A model generated the notes under the pieces. It did not search any database and had not been told where the DNA came from. It saw only the letters and a list, made by a program, of their open reading frames with translations. From positions 2,868,001-2,932,000 of the forward strand of contig NZ_CP061497.1 in assembly GCF_014678725.1 (NCBI RefSeq): DNA of 64,000 nucleotides, read 5' to 3'. Numbering within the stretch: the stretch's first letter is position 1; every line of letters begins with the position of its first letter. The position numbers were made by a program, and so were the translations under genes. The stretch is from Thermomonas sp. XSG (GTDB lineage Bacteria; Pseudomonadota; Gammaproteobacteria; Xanthomonadales; Xanthomonadaceae). Positions 1 through 8,314 of the stretch are shown here, piece after piece.

Positions 1-98
1 ACGTCAGCGGCCTGATGTACGAGCCGTGGCGCAACGCCGCGCGGGTAGTCCGGCGTACCGACGTCAACTACCTGGCCTGCGCGCGCAGGCCGGAATGA
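1..98 (+). CDS. ubiG: Ubiquinone biosynthesis O-methyltransferase UbiG, C-terminal end only
   Basis: Only the last 31 codons are in the window; the first complete codon begins at base 3 and the TGA stop is at 96-98. The visible peptide contains [20 protein letters not shown] followed by [10 protein letters not shown], which matches the end of UbiG, the S-adenosylmethionine-dependent enzyme that methylates both hydroxyl groups during ubiquinone synthesis. The stop overlaps the start of gph by four bases (ATGA), and ubiG-gph is a common gene pair in gammaproteobacteria, which supports the call. The catalytic domain lies outside the window and cannot be checked. Confidence 0.8.
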   Translation, partial: VSGLMYEPWRNAARVVRRTDVNYLACARRPE

Positions 99-760
99 GC
101 CCGGTGTTTCCGAAGCTGGTGCTGTTCGACCTCGACGGCACCCTGCTCGACAGTGCGCCGGACATGGTGGCCACCGTCAACCAGATGCGCGCTGCAAGTG
201 GACAGGGGCCGATGGCGCTGGAGGCGCTGCGCCCGCACGTGTCCAAGGGCTCGCGGGCGATGAGCGCGGCGGCGTTCCCGCAGCTGGGCGGGGACGTGCC
301 GGGGGAGATGATCCGCGAATTCCTCGACATCTACGAGCAGGTGCTGGGCAAGCACAGCGTGCTGTTCGACGGCGTGGCCGAGCTGCTGGACGCCATCGAG
401 GCCGCCGGCAGCCGCTGGGGCATCGTCACCAACAAGCCGGAATACCTGGCCCGACAGGTGCTGCCGGCACTGGGTTGGGAAACGCGCAGTGCCATCCTCA
501 TCGGCGGCGATACCCTTCCCGAACGCAAGCCGCATCCGCTGCCGCTGCTGCACGCCGCGGCAGAACTCGGCGTCGCCATCGACGACTGCGTGTACGTCGG
601 CGACGACCGCCGCGACATCGACGCCGCCCGTGCCGCCGGCATGCGCTCGGTGGTCGCACTCTGGGGTTACCGCCCGGATGGCGACGAGCCGGCGGTGTGG
701 GGGGGCGACGTGATGGTGGCAACGCCGCGCGACCTGCTCGGCGGGATCCCCACCCGCTGA
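95..760 (+). CDS. gph: Phosphoglycolate phosphatase, HAD superfamily
   Basis: This 221-residue HAD hydrolase carries the nucleophile motif [10 protein letters not shown] at residues 11-20, a Thr motif in GIVTNKP, a Lys in PERKPHP, and the acidic motif YVGDDRRDI. These are all four HAD motifs and the length is typical for Gph. Gph dephosphorylates 2-phosphoglycolate, for example from repair of DNA 3' ends. The ATG at 95 is chosen because it overlaps the ubiG stop and places the protein directly at the conserved FDLDGT strand; a longer reading from base 26 would add a non-conserved leader inside ubiG. Substrate is inferred from family and the ubiG neighbour. Confidence 0.85.
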   Translation: MSPVFPKLVLFDLDGTLLDSAPDMVATVNQMRAASGQGPMALEALRPHVSKGSRAMSAAAFPQLGGDVPGEMIREFLDIYEQVLGKHSVLFDGVAELLDAIEAAGSRWGIVTNKPEYLARQVLPALGWETRSAILIGGDTLPERKPHPLPLLHAAAELGVAIDDCVYVGDDRRDIDAARAAGMRSVVALWGYRPDGDEPAVWGGDVMVATPRDLLGGIPTR

Positions 761-798
761 TCAGAGCAGGCCGGCCGGCTTCCACGCCTCCGCCCGCC

Positions 799-804
799 TA
801 CAAT
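799..804 (+). promoter_or_regulatory. -10 box TACAAT, probable leaderless start
   Basis: TACAAT is followed by exactly six bases and then the ATG at 811. Transcription from this box would begin at or next to the start codon, and no Shine-Dalgarno sequence is present. No good -35 match is visible. The same geometry is seen upstream of four other genes in the window. Confidence 0.5.
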
Positions 805-810
805 TTCCCC

Positions 811-1482
811 ATGACCGACAGCGCCTCCCTCGACAGTTTCCTCGCCAAGTGGCGGGCGCAGTGGCCGGAATGGGCCGTGGCGGAAGTGTTCCTGCCGGCA
901 GCGCAGCGCCTGCGAGCGCGCGCCTGGCTGGCCCTGCGTGGCGAGCTTACCGAGGCGGCCTGGGGCGGGGACGATCCGACGCCCGGCGCGGCCAAACTGG
1001 GCTGGTGGGAAGAAGAACTCGCGGGCTGGTCGCGTGGCGCGCGCCGCCATCCCTTGGGGCTGGCGCTGCAGAAGCTGCCTGTGGACTGGTCGCTGCTGGT
1101 CGCCGGCATCCCCGCGCTGCGGGCCAGCCGCAGCCCCGAAGGCGACCGCGCGGCGAGCCTGCGCGGGCTGGAGCCGTTCGCACGCGCGCAGGCGGTGCTC
1201 GCCGCGCAGTTGTTTGACGCCACGCCGCCGGCATCCACGCAGGCGATGGCCGAAGCGCTGCTGGCCGAATGGGTATTGCACCTGCCGGTCCGCGGCGTGC
1301 CGGCGGCCGGCACCGATATCCCCAGTCTGCTGGCGTTGCCCCTGTTGCGGGATGCGCCCCGGGTCGAGCGCATCCATGCCGCGCTGGTGCGGACGCGGCT
1401 GGGCCGGTTGGCGCGTGGCGCCAAGGGCCCGCTGCCTGCGCCGGTAGCGCTGTGGGCCGCTTGGCGCGCCGCTCGCGGCTGA
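811..1482 (+). CDS. Squalene/phytoene synthase-like protein, function unknown
   Basis: The 223-residue product has the helical pattern and the block LGWWEEELAGWSRGARRHPL (residues about 69-88) seen near the N-terminus of squalene/phytoene synthase-fold proteins, including the NDUFAF6-like branch. It is shorter than true synthases (about 270-340 residues), and I do not see the two Asp-rich DxxxD motifs that bind prenyl diphosphate, so it is probably not an active prenyl-condensing enzyme. It lies between gph and folE2 in the same direction. The ATG at 811 sits six bases after a TACAAT box. A structural or assembly role is possible, but no function can be assigned from sequence alone. Confidence 0.6.
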   Translation: MTDSASLDSFLAKWRAQWPEWAVAEVFLPAAQRLRARAWLALRGELTEAAWGGDDPTPGAAKLGWWEEELAGWSRGARRHPLGLALQKLPVDWSLLVAGIPALRASRSPEGDRAASLRGLEPFARAQAVLAAQLFDATPPASTQAMAEALLAEWVLHLPVRGVPAAGTDIPSLLALPLLRDAPRVERIHAALVRTRLGRLARGAKGPLPAPVALWAAWRAARG

Positions 1483-1539
1483 CCAGCCTGGCGGCGCGGA
1501 TGCACCAGAGCGTTGCGCGGGCGCTCATTCCCGCACCGG

Positions 1540-1545
1540 TACAAT
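1540..1545 (+). promoter_or_regulatory. -10 box TACAAT, probable leaderless start of folE2
   Basis: TACAAT is separated from the folE2 ATG (1552) by six bases and there is no ribosome binding site between them. The predicted transcript would begin at the start codon. The -35 region is not recognisable (a TTGCGC at 1513 is too far upstream). Confidence 0.5.
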
Positions 1546-1551
1546 GTCGCG

Positions 1552-2475
1552 ATGCACAAGACCGTTTCCCCCGTCTCCCTGCCCGATGTCGCCTTTGACG
1601 CGGTCGCGCTGGCGCGCCCGCTGGACTGGGTGGGAATGGACGGCATGGCCCTGCCCATCCGCCTGCCTGGCGAGGGAGGCACGCCGCTGCTGGTACCGGC
1701 CAGCGTCGATGTGGCCGTCAACCTGCGTGATCCCGACGCCCGCGGCATCCATATGTCGCGGTTGTACCTGCAACTGCAGGAAGGCCTTGCGAACGAAACC
1801 CTGGGTGCGCCCTCACTGCGGCGGTTGCTGGACGCCTGCATCGCCTCGCAGAAGGGCTTGGCCGAACGTGCGCGCCTGCGCCTGCGCTTCGACCACCTGC
1901 TGCTGCGCCGCGCCCTGCGGAGCGACAACGCCGGCTGGAAGCGCTACCCGGTGGAGATCGAGGCCGAGCTGGTCGATAGCCATTTGCGGCTGACCCTGGG
2001 GTTTTCGGTCGAGTACTCCAGCACCTGTCCGGCGTCTGCTGCGCTGTCGCGGCAGGCCAACGCGCAGCGCTTCGCCGAGGATTTCGCCGAAGCGCCGTCG
2101 CTGTCGGTGGCCGCTGTCCACGACTGGCTGGCCGGCGAGCGCGGCATGGCCGCCACCCCGCATGCGCAGCGCAGTCGCGCCGACGTGCGGGTGGAGCTGC
2201 GGCCGGCGTTCGACGAGCTGCCGCTGGCATCGCTGGTGGATGCGCTGGAAACCGCGCTGGGCACGCCGGTGCAGACGGCGGTCAAGCGCGAGGACGAGCA
2301 GGCGTTCGCGCAGGCCAATGCCGCCAACCTGATGTTCTGCGAGGACGCCGCGCGGCGGGTCTCCTCGGTGCTCGCGGCCGATGCGCGGATCGCCGCATGG
2401 AGCGCCCGCGTGGCCCATTTCGAAAGCCTGCACCCGCACGACGCCGTTGCCAGCGTCAGCGGGAGGAACGCCTGA
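1552..2475 (+). CDS. folE2: GTP cyclohydrolase FolE2 (type IB)
   Basis: The 307-residue protein matches the FolE2/MptA family. GIHMSRLYLQLQEG (residues 65-78) and YSSTCPASAALS (155-166, with Cys159 as the likely metal ligand/catalytic Cys) are its signature blocks. FolE2 converts GTP to 7,8-dihydroneopterin triphosphate, the first step of folate synthesis, and can work with metals other than zinc. The length is normal. The ATG at 1552 follows a TACAAT box by six bases. The downstream gene is convergent and its stop lies two bases after the folE2 stop. In other bacteria folE2 is often under Zur control; I see no clear Zur box here. Confidence 0.9.
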   Translation: MHKTVSPVSLPDVAFDAVALARPLDWVGMDGMALPIRLPGEGGTPLLVPASVDVAVNLRDPDARGIHMSRLYLQLQEGLANETLGAPSLRRLLDACIASQKGLAERARLRLRFDHLLLRRALRSDNAGWKRYPVEIEAELVDSHLRLTLGFSVEYSSTCPASAALSRQANAQRFAEDFAEAPSLSVAAVHDWLAGERGMAATPHAQRSRADVRVELRPAFDELPLASLVDALETALGTPVQTAVKREDEQAFAQANAANLMFCEDAARRVSSVLAADARIAAWSARVAHFESLHPHDAVASVSGRNA

Positions 2476-2476
2476 T

Positions 2477-3040
2477 TCAATCGCTTTTGCGCGCCGGTTC
2501 CGGCCGGCCGATCCTCAATCCGGCCAGGCAGGGCGTGGTCAGGTTCGTCGCAAAGGCCTCCGCTTCCGCGCTGGCAATCCGGCCACTTGCTTTGTAATAC
2601 CAGGTGACGCCCTCGGGTGTCGGACCATGCTGGACTAGCGAGGGCGGGGCCGTTTCGGGCAGGGGGCGCAGACCCGATCGTTGGAGCATCCGGTCGAATC
2701 TCACGCATGTCGCCTTGGGAAGAATGAGGAGGGTGCCGTCGACGGCGTATGTGCCGTATTCGACGGAGGCGATGCCAGTGCGCTTCGCCTGTTCCGCGGA
2801 CGGCCTGAACACCAGCGTCTTGGGATTCGTCAGCGGTTTCAGCGTCGGGGCTTGGTCGTAGAAATCCAGCAAGGTGCGCAGCCGGTTCGGGCCTGCCAGT
2901 TTCCAAACGCTGCCGAGAAAACGCGCCACTTCGTCCTGGGGCTGCGCGGGACCGGCAATCGCTTTTTCTTCGGCCGGGACAGCCTGGGCGGCACTGCCGT
3001 TTACCGCCGCAAGCCAGAGCAGCAGGGGCGCCAGGCGCAT
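2477..3040 (-). CDS. Exported protein of unknown function
   Basis: This 187-residue protein starts with a typical signal peptide (MRLAPLLLWLAAVNGSAAQA) and is otherwise soluble. I recognise no domain. It contains one pair of cysteines (in KATCVRF and TTPCLAG) that could form a disulfide in the periplasm. The ATG at 3040-3038 shares one base with the stop of pyrC (TGATG), so it is translationally coupled as the last gene of yidD-pyrC-this gene. It ends two bases from the convergent folE2 stop. Conserved position after pyrC in relatives would be worth testing, but no function can be given. Confidence 0.75.
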   Translation of the reverse strand: MRLAPLLLWLAAVNGSAAQAVPAEEKAIAGPAQPQDEVARFLGSVWKLAGPNRLRTLLDFYDQAPTLKPLTNPKTLVFRPSAEQAKRTGIASVEYGTYAVDGTLLILPKATCVRFDRMLQRSGLRPLPETAPPSLVQHGPTPEGVTWYYKASGRIASAEAEAFATNLTTPCLAGLRIGRPEPARKSD

Positions 3041-4386
3041 CAGCGGTCGAACGTCAGCCGCTGTCCCTGCGGGCTGCCGACCAGCTTGTCGCCGTCCCAC
3101 GCCAGTACGCCGTTGACCCAGGTGGAGGCGATCCGCGAGCGGAAGGTCATGCCCTCGAACGGCGACCAGCCGCATTTGCTGAGCACGTCCTCGCGGCGGA
3201 CGGTCAGCGGCGCGTCCTCCACCAGAACCAGGTCGGCGGCATACCCTTCGCGCAGGAAGCCGCGCCGTTCGACATCGAACAGCTGCGCCGGCGCATGGGC
3301 GAACTTCTGCACCACCTGCGCGGTGGTCAGCAGGCCGTCGTGCACCTTCTCCAGCGCCAGGTTCAGCGCGTACTGCACCAGCGGCAAACCGCTGGGTGCG
3401 TCGACGTAGGGCTTGTTCTTTTCTTCCAGCGTATGCGGCGCGTGGTCGGTGGCGAGCACGTCCAGCACGTCCTCGGCCAGCGCGCGCAGGATGGCGTCGC
3501 GGTCGGAGACGTCCTTGATCGCCGGGTTGCACTTGATCAGGTTGCCCAGCCGCGCGTAGTCGGGGCGGGCGAAGTGGAGGAAGTGCACGCAGGTCTCGGC
3601 GGTGATCTGCTTGCGGCTGCCATCGGCGCGGACCAGCGGGGCCTTCTCGAACAGCGCCAGCTCGTCGGCGGTGCTGATGTGCAGCACGTGCAGGCGGGTG
3701 CCGTGGCGCCGCGCCAGGTCGATGGCCAGCCGGGTGGACTTGATGCAGGCCTCGCGCGAGCGGATGTCCGGGTGGCATTCCACCGGGATGTCGTCGCCGT
3801 ACTTCGCCCGGTATTCGGCGAATGTGGCGTCGATCATCGGGGTGTCTTCGCAGTGGGTGATGATCGGCACCGGGGTGTCGCGGAAGATCGCGTCCAGGGT
3901 CGCCGGGTCGTCCACCAGCATGTTGCCGGTGGAGGCCCCCATGAACACCTTGACGCCGGGCGCGGCCTTCGGGTCGAGCGCGCGGATCGCCTCGAGGTTG
4001 TCGTTGGAGGCGCCGTGGTAGAAGCCGTAGTTGCCCCAGACGCGGCCGGCCGCCCGGCGGTACTTGTCCTCCAGCGCGGCGCTGTCCAGCGTCGGCGGGC
4101 GGGTGTTAGGCATGTCCATGAAGCTGGTCAGGCCGCCGGCGACCGCAGCCGCCGATTCGGTGGCCATGTCGGCCTTGTATTCCATGCCGGGTTCGCGGAA
4201 ATGCACCTGGTCGTCGATCATGCCCGGCAGGAGCCGGCGGCCATTGGCGTCGATGACGGTTTCGCCGGGCCTGGCGGCCAGACCGCTGCCGATGGCCTCG
4301 ATGTGGCCGTCGCCGAAGCGCAGGTCACCGTCGAACTCGCGACCTTCGTTCACCAGGCGGGCATTGACGATCAGGGTGGAGGACAT
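3040..4386 (-). CDS. pyrC: Dihydroorotase, pyrimidine biosynthesis
   Basis: The 448-residue amidohydrolase catalyses interconversion of N-carbamoyl-aspartate and dihydroorotate. Visible motifs are DDQVHFREPG (59-67), KVFMGASTGNM (Lys146 may be the bridging carboxylated Lys), THCED (His178), VLHIST (His236) and ATDHAPH (Asp314). The usual HxH metal-binding pair is QVH here: Gln60 replaces the first His. I recall the same substitution in Bacteroidetes-type dihydroorotases, so it need not mean loss of activity. The ATG at 4386 has a good AAGGAAG Shine-Dalgarno sequence about 8 bases upstream and follows yidD by ten bases. Confidence 0.87.
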   Translation of the reverse strand: MSSTLIVNARLVNEGREFDGDLRFGDGHIEAIGSGLAARPGETVIDANGRRLLPGMIDDQVHFREPGMEYKADMATESAAAVAGGLTSFMDMPNTRPPTLDSAALEDKYRRAAGRVWGNYGFYHGASNDNLEAIRALDPKAAPGVKVFMGASTGNMLVDDPATLDAIFRDTPVPIITHCEDTPMIDATFAEYRAKYGDDIPVECHPDIRSREACIKSTRLAIDLARRHGTRLHVLHISTADELALFEKAPLVRADGSRKQITAETCVHFLHFARPDYARLGNLIKCNPAIKDVSDRDAILRALAEDVLDVLATDHAPHTLEEKNKPYVDAPSGLPLVQYALNLALEKVHDGLLTTAQVVQKFAHAPAQLFDVERRGFLREGYAADLVLVEDAPLTVRREDVLSKCGWSPFEGMTFRSRIASTWVNGVLAWDGDKLVGSPQGQRLTFDR

Positions 4387-4396
4387 GGGGGCTTCC

Positions 4397-4615
4397 TTAG
4401 TGCGGCGGCACGGGATCGTGCCCGCCGGGATGGAGGGGGTGGCAGCGGCCGATGCGGCGGATCGCCAGCCAACCGCCGCGGAGGGCGCCAAATCGGCCAA
4501 TTGCGTCCATCGCGTATTCCGAACAGGTCGGGACGAACCGGCAGCGTGTTCCCAGCAGGGGGCTGATCCAGCGCTTGTAGCCGCGCAACAGCGCGATGAG
4601 GAGTCTGTCGATCAC
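4397..4615 (-). CDS. yidD: Membrane protein insertion efficiency factor YidD
   Basis: The 72-residue product has the family core [20 protein letters not shown] followed by SEYA and a Cys near [10 protein letters not shown]; the three conserved Cys are present. YidD is a small amphipathic membrane-associated protein that assists YidC-dependent insertion. It begins with GTG at 4615. In most bacteria yidD lies in the rpmH-rnpA-yidD-yidC cluster. Here it heads a separate minus-strand unit with pyrC, and none of its usual partners are nearby. Confidence 0.9.
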   Translation of the reverse strand: MIDRLLIALLRGYKRWISPLLGTRCRFVPTCSEYAMDAIGRFGALRGGWLAIRRIGRCHPLHPGGHDPVPPH

Positions 4616-4663
4616 GGACCGGCCACGGACGGGGAGGCAGGCGGAGCCTGAGGATTCATGTGG

Positions 4664-4692
4664 TTGCCGCCTTGCGCGTGGCAGGGTATAAC
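4664..4692 (+). promoter_or_regulatory. Sigma70 promoter of dksA
   Basis: TTGCCG (4664-4669) and TATAAC (4687-4692) are separated by 17 bases, a near-consensus sigma70 promoter. It is the best one on the plus strand of the window and lies 45 bases upstream of the dksA GTG. Confidence 0.7.
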
Positions 4693-4737
4693 AGCGCGCC
4701 TTCCCGCCTCAAGGGAAAACCCAAGGAATACCTCGAC

Positions 4738-5820
4738 GTGGCAGCGAAGAAACCCGCGAAGAAGGTCGCCAAGGCGGCCAAGAAAGCCGCTCCGGCCAAG
4801 AAGCCGGTGATCGCCAAGAAGGCCGCGCCGGCCGCCAAGAAGGTGGCGCCCAAGCCGGCGGTGAAGCCCGCCGCGAAGAAGACGGCGAAACCGGTGGCCA
4901 GGCCTGCTGCGAAGAAGGCGGTGGCCAAGAAGGCGCCCGCGAAGAAAGTCGCGCCGGTGAAGAAGGCGGCGCCAGCCAAGAAGGCGGTGGCGGCCAAGAA
5001 GCCGGCAGCCAAGCCCGTCGTCAAACCCGTCGCCAAGCCGGCGAAGCCGGTTGCGAAGAAAGTGGTCGCCAAGCCGGTGGCCAAGCCCGCCGCGAAGAAG
5101 GCAGCCCCGGTCGTGAAGCCGTCGCCGGCCGTCAAACCGACGGCTACGAAGGCGCCCGTGGTTTCCAAGGACGTGAAGAAGCAGGCGCCTGCGCCGAAGC
5201 CCGAACCGCAGAAGGCGGTCAAGGCGGCGGAAGCGCCGAAGAAAGAAACGCACAAGCCCGTGGCACCGCCGGCCGCAAAGCCGGCGCCGGCCGCGGACAA
5301 CAAGAAGAAAGGGAAAGTGATGGTTGCGGTGAAGAAAACGTCCGGGGGCCAATCCGCGCCCAAGGGCAAGCACAAGGTAGTGCCTTACAAGGTCGATGAA
5401 GCCAGCGGTCGCCCGATCCTGCCCGCCGGCTACAAGCCGTCCGCGGACGAGGAATACATGAGTCCGCTGCAATTGGAATATTTCCGCCAGCGCCTGCTGC
5501 AGTGGCGGGCCGATCTGGTGGAGGAATCCAAGCAGACCATCGAGAACCTGCGCGAGGAAGTGCGCGACATCGGCGACGAGGCCGAGCGCGCGACCCGCGA
5601 AACCGAGAACTCGCTGGAGCTGCGCACCCGCGACCGCTACCGCAAGCTGATCGGCAAGATCGACAGCACGCTCAAGCGCGTGGACAGCGGCGAGTACGGC
5701 TTCTGCGTCGATACGGGCGAGGAGATCGGCCTGGACCGGATGGAGGCGCGGCTGACCGCCGAGCGCACCATCGATGCCCAGGAGCGCTGGGAGCATCTGC
5801 AGAAGCAGATGGGCGACTGA
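4738..5820 (+). CDS. dksA: DksA-family RNA polymerase-binding regulator with long Lys/Ala/Pro-rich N-terminal tail
   Basis: Residues 238-360 form the DksA domain: a coiled-coil hairpin ([20 protein letters not shown] through the Glu-rich turn) and a globular end with [20 protein letters not shown]. DksA binds the secondary channel of RNA polymerase and, with ppGpp, tunes rRNA and amino-acid promoters. The first 237 residues are low-complexity KPA/AKK repeats resembling histone H1 tails. Only one of the four zinc-finger Cys remains (Cys313; the others are Thr316, Thr334 and Ala337), so the domain should be zinc-free. GTG at 4738 is chosen because AAGGA lies about 10 bases upstream and the tail begins there. 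Confidence 0.88.
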   Translation: MAAKKPAKKVAKAAKKAAPAKKPVIAKKAAPAAKKVAPKPAVKPAAKKTAKPVARPAAKKAVAKKAPAKKVAPVKKAAPAKKAVAAKKPAAKPVVKPVAKPAKPVAKKVVAKPVAKPAAKKAAPVVKPSPAVKPTATKAPVVSKDVKKQAPAPKPEPQKAVKAAEAPKKETHKPVAPPAAKPAPAADNKKKGKVMVAVKKTSGGQSAPKGKHKVVPYKVDEASGRPILPAGYKPSADEEYMSPLQLEYFRQRLLQWRADLVEESKQTIENLREEVRDIGDEAERATRETENSLELRTRDRYRKLIGKIDSTLKRVDSGEYGFCVDTGEEIGLDRMEARLTAERTIDAQERWEHLQKQMGD

Positions 5821-5843
5821 GGCAGGCAGCTGCCGGTTGACAG

Positions 5844-5871
5844 AAAAAACCCCGCCGAGGCGGGGTTTTTT
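5844..5871 (+). terminator. Rho-independent terminator after dksA (bidirectional)
   Basis: A perfect stem of 13 bases pairs AAAAAACCCCGCC with GGCGGGGTTTTTT around a GA loop. The T run on the plus strand and the A run on the other side make it able to work in both directions between dksA and the convergent dcp gene. Confidence 0.9.
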
Positions 5872-5905
5872 CATGCGTCGGCGCTTGCGTGCCGTGTCGG
5901 TGCCA

Positions 5906-5935
5906 GCGCGGAGCGGGTTGCATCCCGCTCCGCGC
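5906..5935. repeat. 12-bp perfect inverted repeat downstream of dcp
   Basis: GCGCGGAGCGGG and CCCGCTCCGCGC flank the loop TTGCAT, just after the dcp stop on the minus strand. There is no U tract, so it is more likely an mRNA 3'-end stabilising hairpin or a REP-like palindrome than a complete terminator. Confidence 0.6.
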
Positions 5936-5940
5936 ATCGA

Positions 5941-8115
5941 TTACTTGCTGTCCAGCCCGCGCTGTTCCAGCAGCGCCTCGATCTTCGCCTCGTAGCCGGC
6001 GAAGTTGGGGAACAGTTTGCCTGCCTCGATCTGGCCGCCCGGTGCCAGCACGAATTCGCGCAGGCGGTCGCCGTTCTGCAGGCTGAGCCCGCCGTTCTTG
6101 CGGATCCACTGGGTGGTGTTGGCGCCCAGAACCTCCGACCAGATGTAGGCGTAGTAGCCGGCCGCGTAGCCGCCCATGATGTGGCTGAAGTAGGGCGTGC
6201 GGTAGCGCGGCGGCACCGGCGCGTAGTCGAAGCCGTCGGCCTTCAGCGCCTGCGCTTCGAATGCCATCACGCCGCCGGCTTCCGGGATGTTTTCCAGCGG
6301 CAACTGGTGCCAGCGCTGGTCCAGCATCGCCGCTTCCAGATATTCGGTGGTGGCGAAGCCCTGGTTGAACTTCGACGCCGCGATCACCTTGTCCAGCAAC
6401 GCCTTCGGCATCGCCTCGCCGGTCTGGTAGTGCTTGGCGTAGTGGGCCAGGATCTCGGGCCAGTCGGCCCACATCTCGTTGACCTGCGACGGGTATTCGA
6501 CGAAGTCGCGCGGCACGTTCATCGAGAAGTACGGGTAGCGCACGTCCTGGAAGAAGCCGTGCAGCGCATGGCCGAACTCGTGGAAGGCGGTGGTGACCTC
6601 ATCCCAGGTGAGCAGGGTGGGCTTGCCTTCGGACGGCTTGGGCACGTTCAGGTGGTTGGCCACCACCGGCTTCTCGCCCAGCAGCGCCGACTGCGCCACG
6701 TAGGTGTTCATCCACGCACCGCCGCGCTTGGAAGGCCGCGCGTAGGGATCCCAGATGAAGATCGACAGGCGCTTGCCGTCCTTGTCGAACACGTCGTAGA
6801 TCCAGGTGTCCGGGTGGTACTTGGGCAGGTCGGTGCGTTCCTTGAAGCTGATCCCGTACAGCTTGTTGGCGGCGTGGAAGACGCCGTTCTCGAGCACGTT
6901 CTTCATCTCGAAGTACGGCTTGAGCTGGCTTTCGTCGAAGCTGAACTTCGCCGCGCGCACCTTCTCGCTGTAATAGGCCCAGTCCCACGGCTGCAGGGCG
7001 AAGGTCGGCTGTCCCTTGGCCTTCTGCTCGGCGTCGATCATCGCCTGCAGGTCGGCACCCTCGCGACGGGCGTTGGCCACCGCCTTCGGCGCCAGCTGGC
7101 GCAGCATGGCGTTGACGTTGTCCTGGTTGGCGGCGGTTTCGTCGGCCAGCACGAAGTTGGCCGAAGTGTCGTAGCCCAGCAGGCGTGCGCGTTCGGCGCG
7201 CAGCTTCAGCACCTGCGAGACGATGGCGGTGTTGTCCCACTGGTTGCCGCGGCTGCCGCGGGCCACCGAGGCCTCGTGCAGGCGCTGGCGCAGCGCGCGG
7301 TTGGCCAGCTGTGCTTCGGCCGGCTGGCCGGTGGTGTTGAGCAAGGCGATCACGTACTTGCCGTCGAGTTTGCGCGCCTTGGCGGCTTCGGCGGCGGCGG
7401 CGACCTGCTCGTCGCTCATCCCGGCCAGCTCGTCGCGGCTGTCCACCACGATGGCGGAGGCGTTCACCTCGGCCAGCACGTTCTGGTTGAACTGCGTGCC
7501 CAGCTTCGACATCTGCGTGTTGATGTCGCGGATGCGCACCTTCTGCGCGTCGGTCAACGCGGCGCCACCGCGCACGAAGTCCTCGTAGCGCTTCTCCAGC
7601 AGGCGCGTGTCCACGGCATCCAGGCCCAGCGTGTCGCGGGCGTCGTACAGCTTCTTGATCCGGGCGAACAGCTTCGGATTGAGGGTGATCGCATCGCGGT
7701 GCGCGGAGAACTTCGGCGCGTACTCGGTCTGCAGCTTGTCGCGGGCGTCGTTCTTGTCGGTGCCGACCAGGTTGAAGAACACGTTGGTGGCGCGGTCCAG
7801 CAGCTGGCCGCTCTTTTCCATCGCCACGATGGTGTTCTGGAAGGTCGGTGCCTCCGGGTTGTTGGCGATTGCGTCCATCTCGCGCAGCTGCTCGGCCATG
7901 CCGGCGTCGAAGGCGGGGGCGAAGTCGCTGTCTTGGATCTTGTCGAACCGGGGGTAGTTCAGGTCCAGCGTGCTCGGGGTGGCGAACGGCCCGCTGTAGG
8001 TGGTGGCGGTGTTCATCGAAGTCGAAGCCTCCTGCTTCTTCGCGGCGTGGGCGGGGGCCATGCCCAGGGCGGCGGAAATGGCGAGCGCGAGCGCGCAGGC
8101 GATGGGTTGTTTCAT
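5941..8115 (-). CDS. dcp: Exported M3-family peptidyl-dipeptidase (Dcp-like)
   Basis: The 724-residue metallopeptidase has a signal peptide (MKQPIACALALAISAALGMA ending in HAA) and the M3 zinc motif FHEFGHALHGFF near residue 510, with the downstream Glu-bearing helix and the C-terminal block GGYAAGYYAYIWSEV typical of the Dcp branch. Dcp releases dipeptides from peptide C-termini. E. coli Dcp is about 680 residues; the extra length is the signal peptide and linker. The signal peptide argues for a periplasmic location. ATG at 8115 is chosen because it begins the signal peptide; an upstream in-frame ATG would add a non-conserved leader. Confidence 0.88.
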   Translation of the reverse strand: MKQPIACALALAISAALGMAPAHAAKKQEASTSMNTATTYSGPFATPSTLDLNYPRFDKIQDSDFAPAFDAGMAEQLREMDAIANNPEAPTFQNTIVAMEKSGQLLDRATNVFFNLVGTDKNDARDKLQTEYAPKFSAHRDAITLNPKLFARIKKLYDARDTLGLDAVDTRLLEKRYEDFVRGGAALTDAQKVRIRDINTQMSKLGTQFNQNVLAEVNASAIVVDSRDELAGMSDEQVAAAAEAAKARKLDGKYVIALLNTTGQPAEAQLANRALRQRLHEASVARGSRGNQWDNTAIVSQVLKLRAERARLLGYDTSANFVLADETAANQDNVNAMLRQLAPKAVANARREGADLQAMIDAEQKAKGQPTFALQPWDWAYYSEKVRAAKFSFDESQLKPYFEMKNVLENGVFHAANKLYGISFKERTDLPKYHPDTWIYDVFDKDGKRLSIFIWDPYARPSKRGGAWMNTYVAQSALLGEKPVVANHLNVPKPSEGKPTLLTWDEVTTAFHEFGHALHGFFQDVRYPYFSMNVPRDFVEYPSQVNEMWADWPEILAHYAKHYQTGEAMPKALLDKVIAASKFNQGFATTEYLEAAMLDQRWHQLPLENIPEAGGVMAFEAQALKADGFDYAPVPPRYRTPYFSHIMGGYAAGYYAYIWSEVLGANTTQWIRKNGGLSLQNGDRLREFVLAPGGQIEAGKLFPNFAGYEAKIEALLEQRGLDSK

Positions 8116-8314
8116 GGTTTCTGGGTCCGGTAGTTCGACGGAGGATGGCGGCCGAGCAGGCTCGGCGCTGTGCGATGGACGCGCGCGCAAGGTTAACGCA
8201 TGGCCGCCGACCGCAGGAGTGAAGAAGGTATGGCCAACGGTCGATTGATTTCCCGCGGATTACGGATAGGCTGGATCAATCCCCTGCGCCGCATCGCGGC
8301 GAACGAGCCGCCCG

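Noticed and set aside
6181-8133. A 650-codon plus-strand frame opposite dcp
   Set aside because: No motifs or ribosome binding site, while dcp on the minus strand has signal peptide and HEFGH motif.
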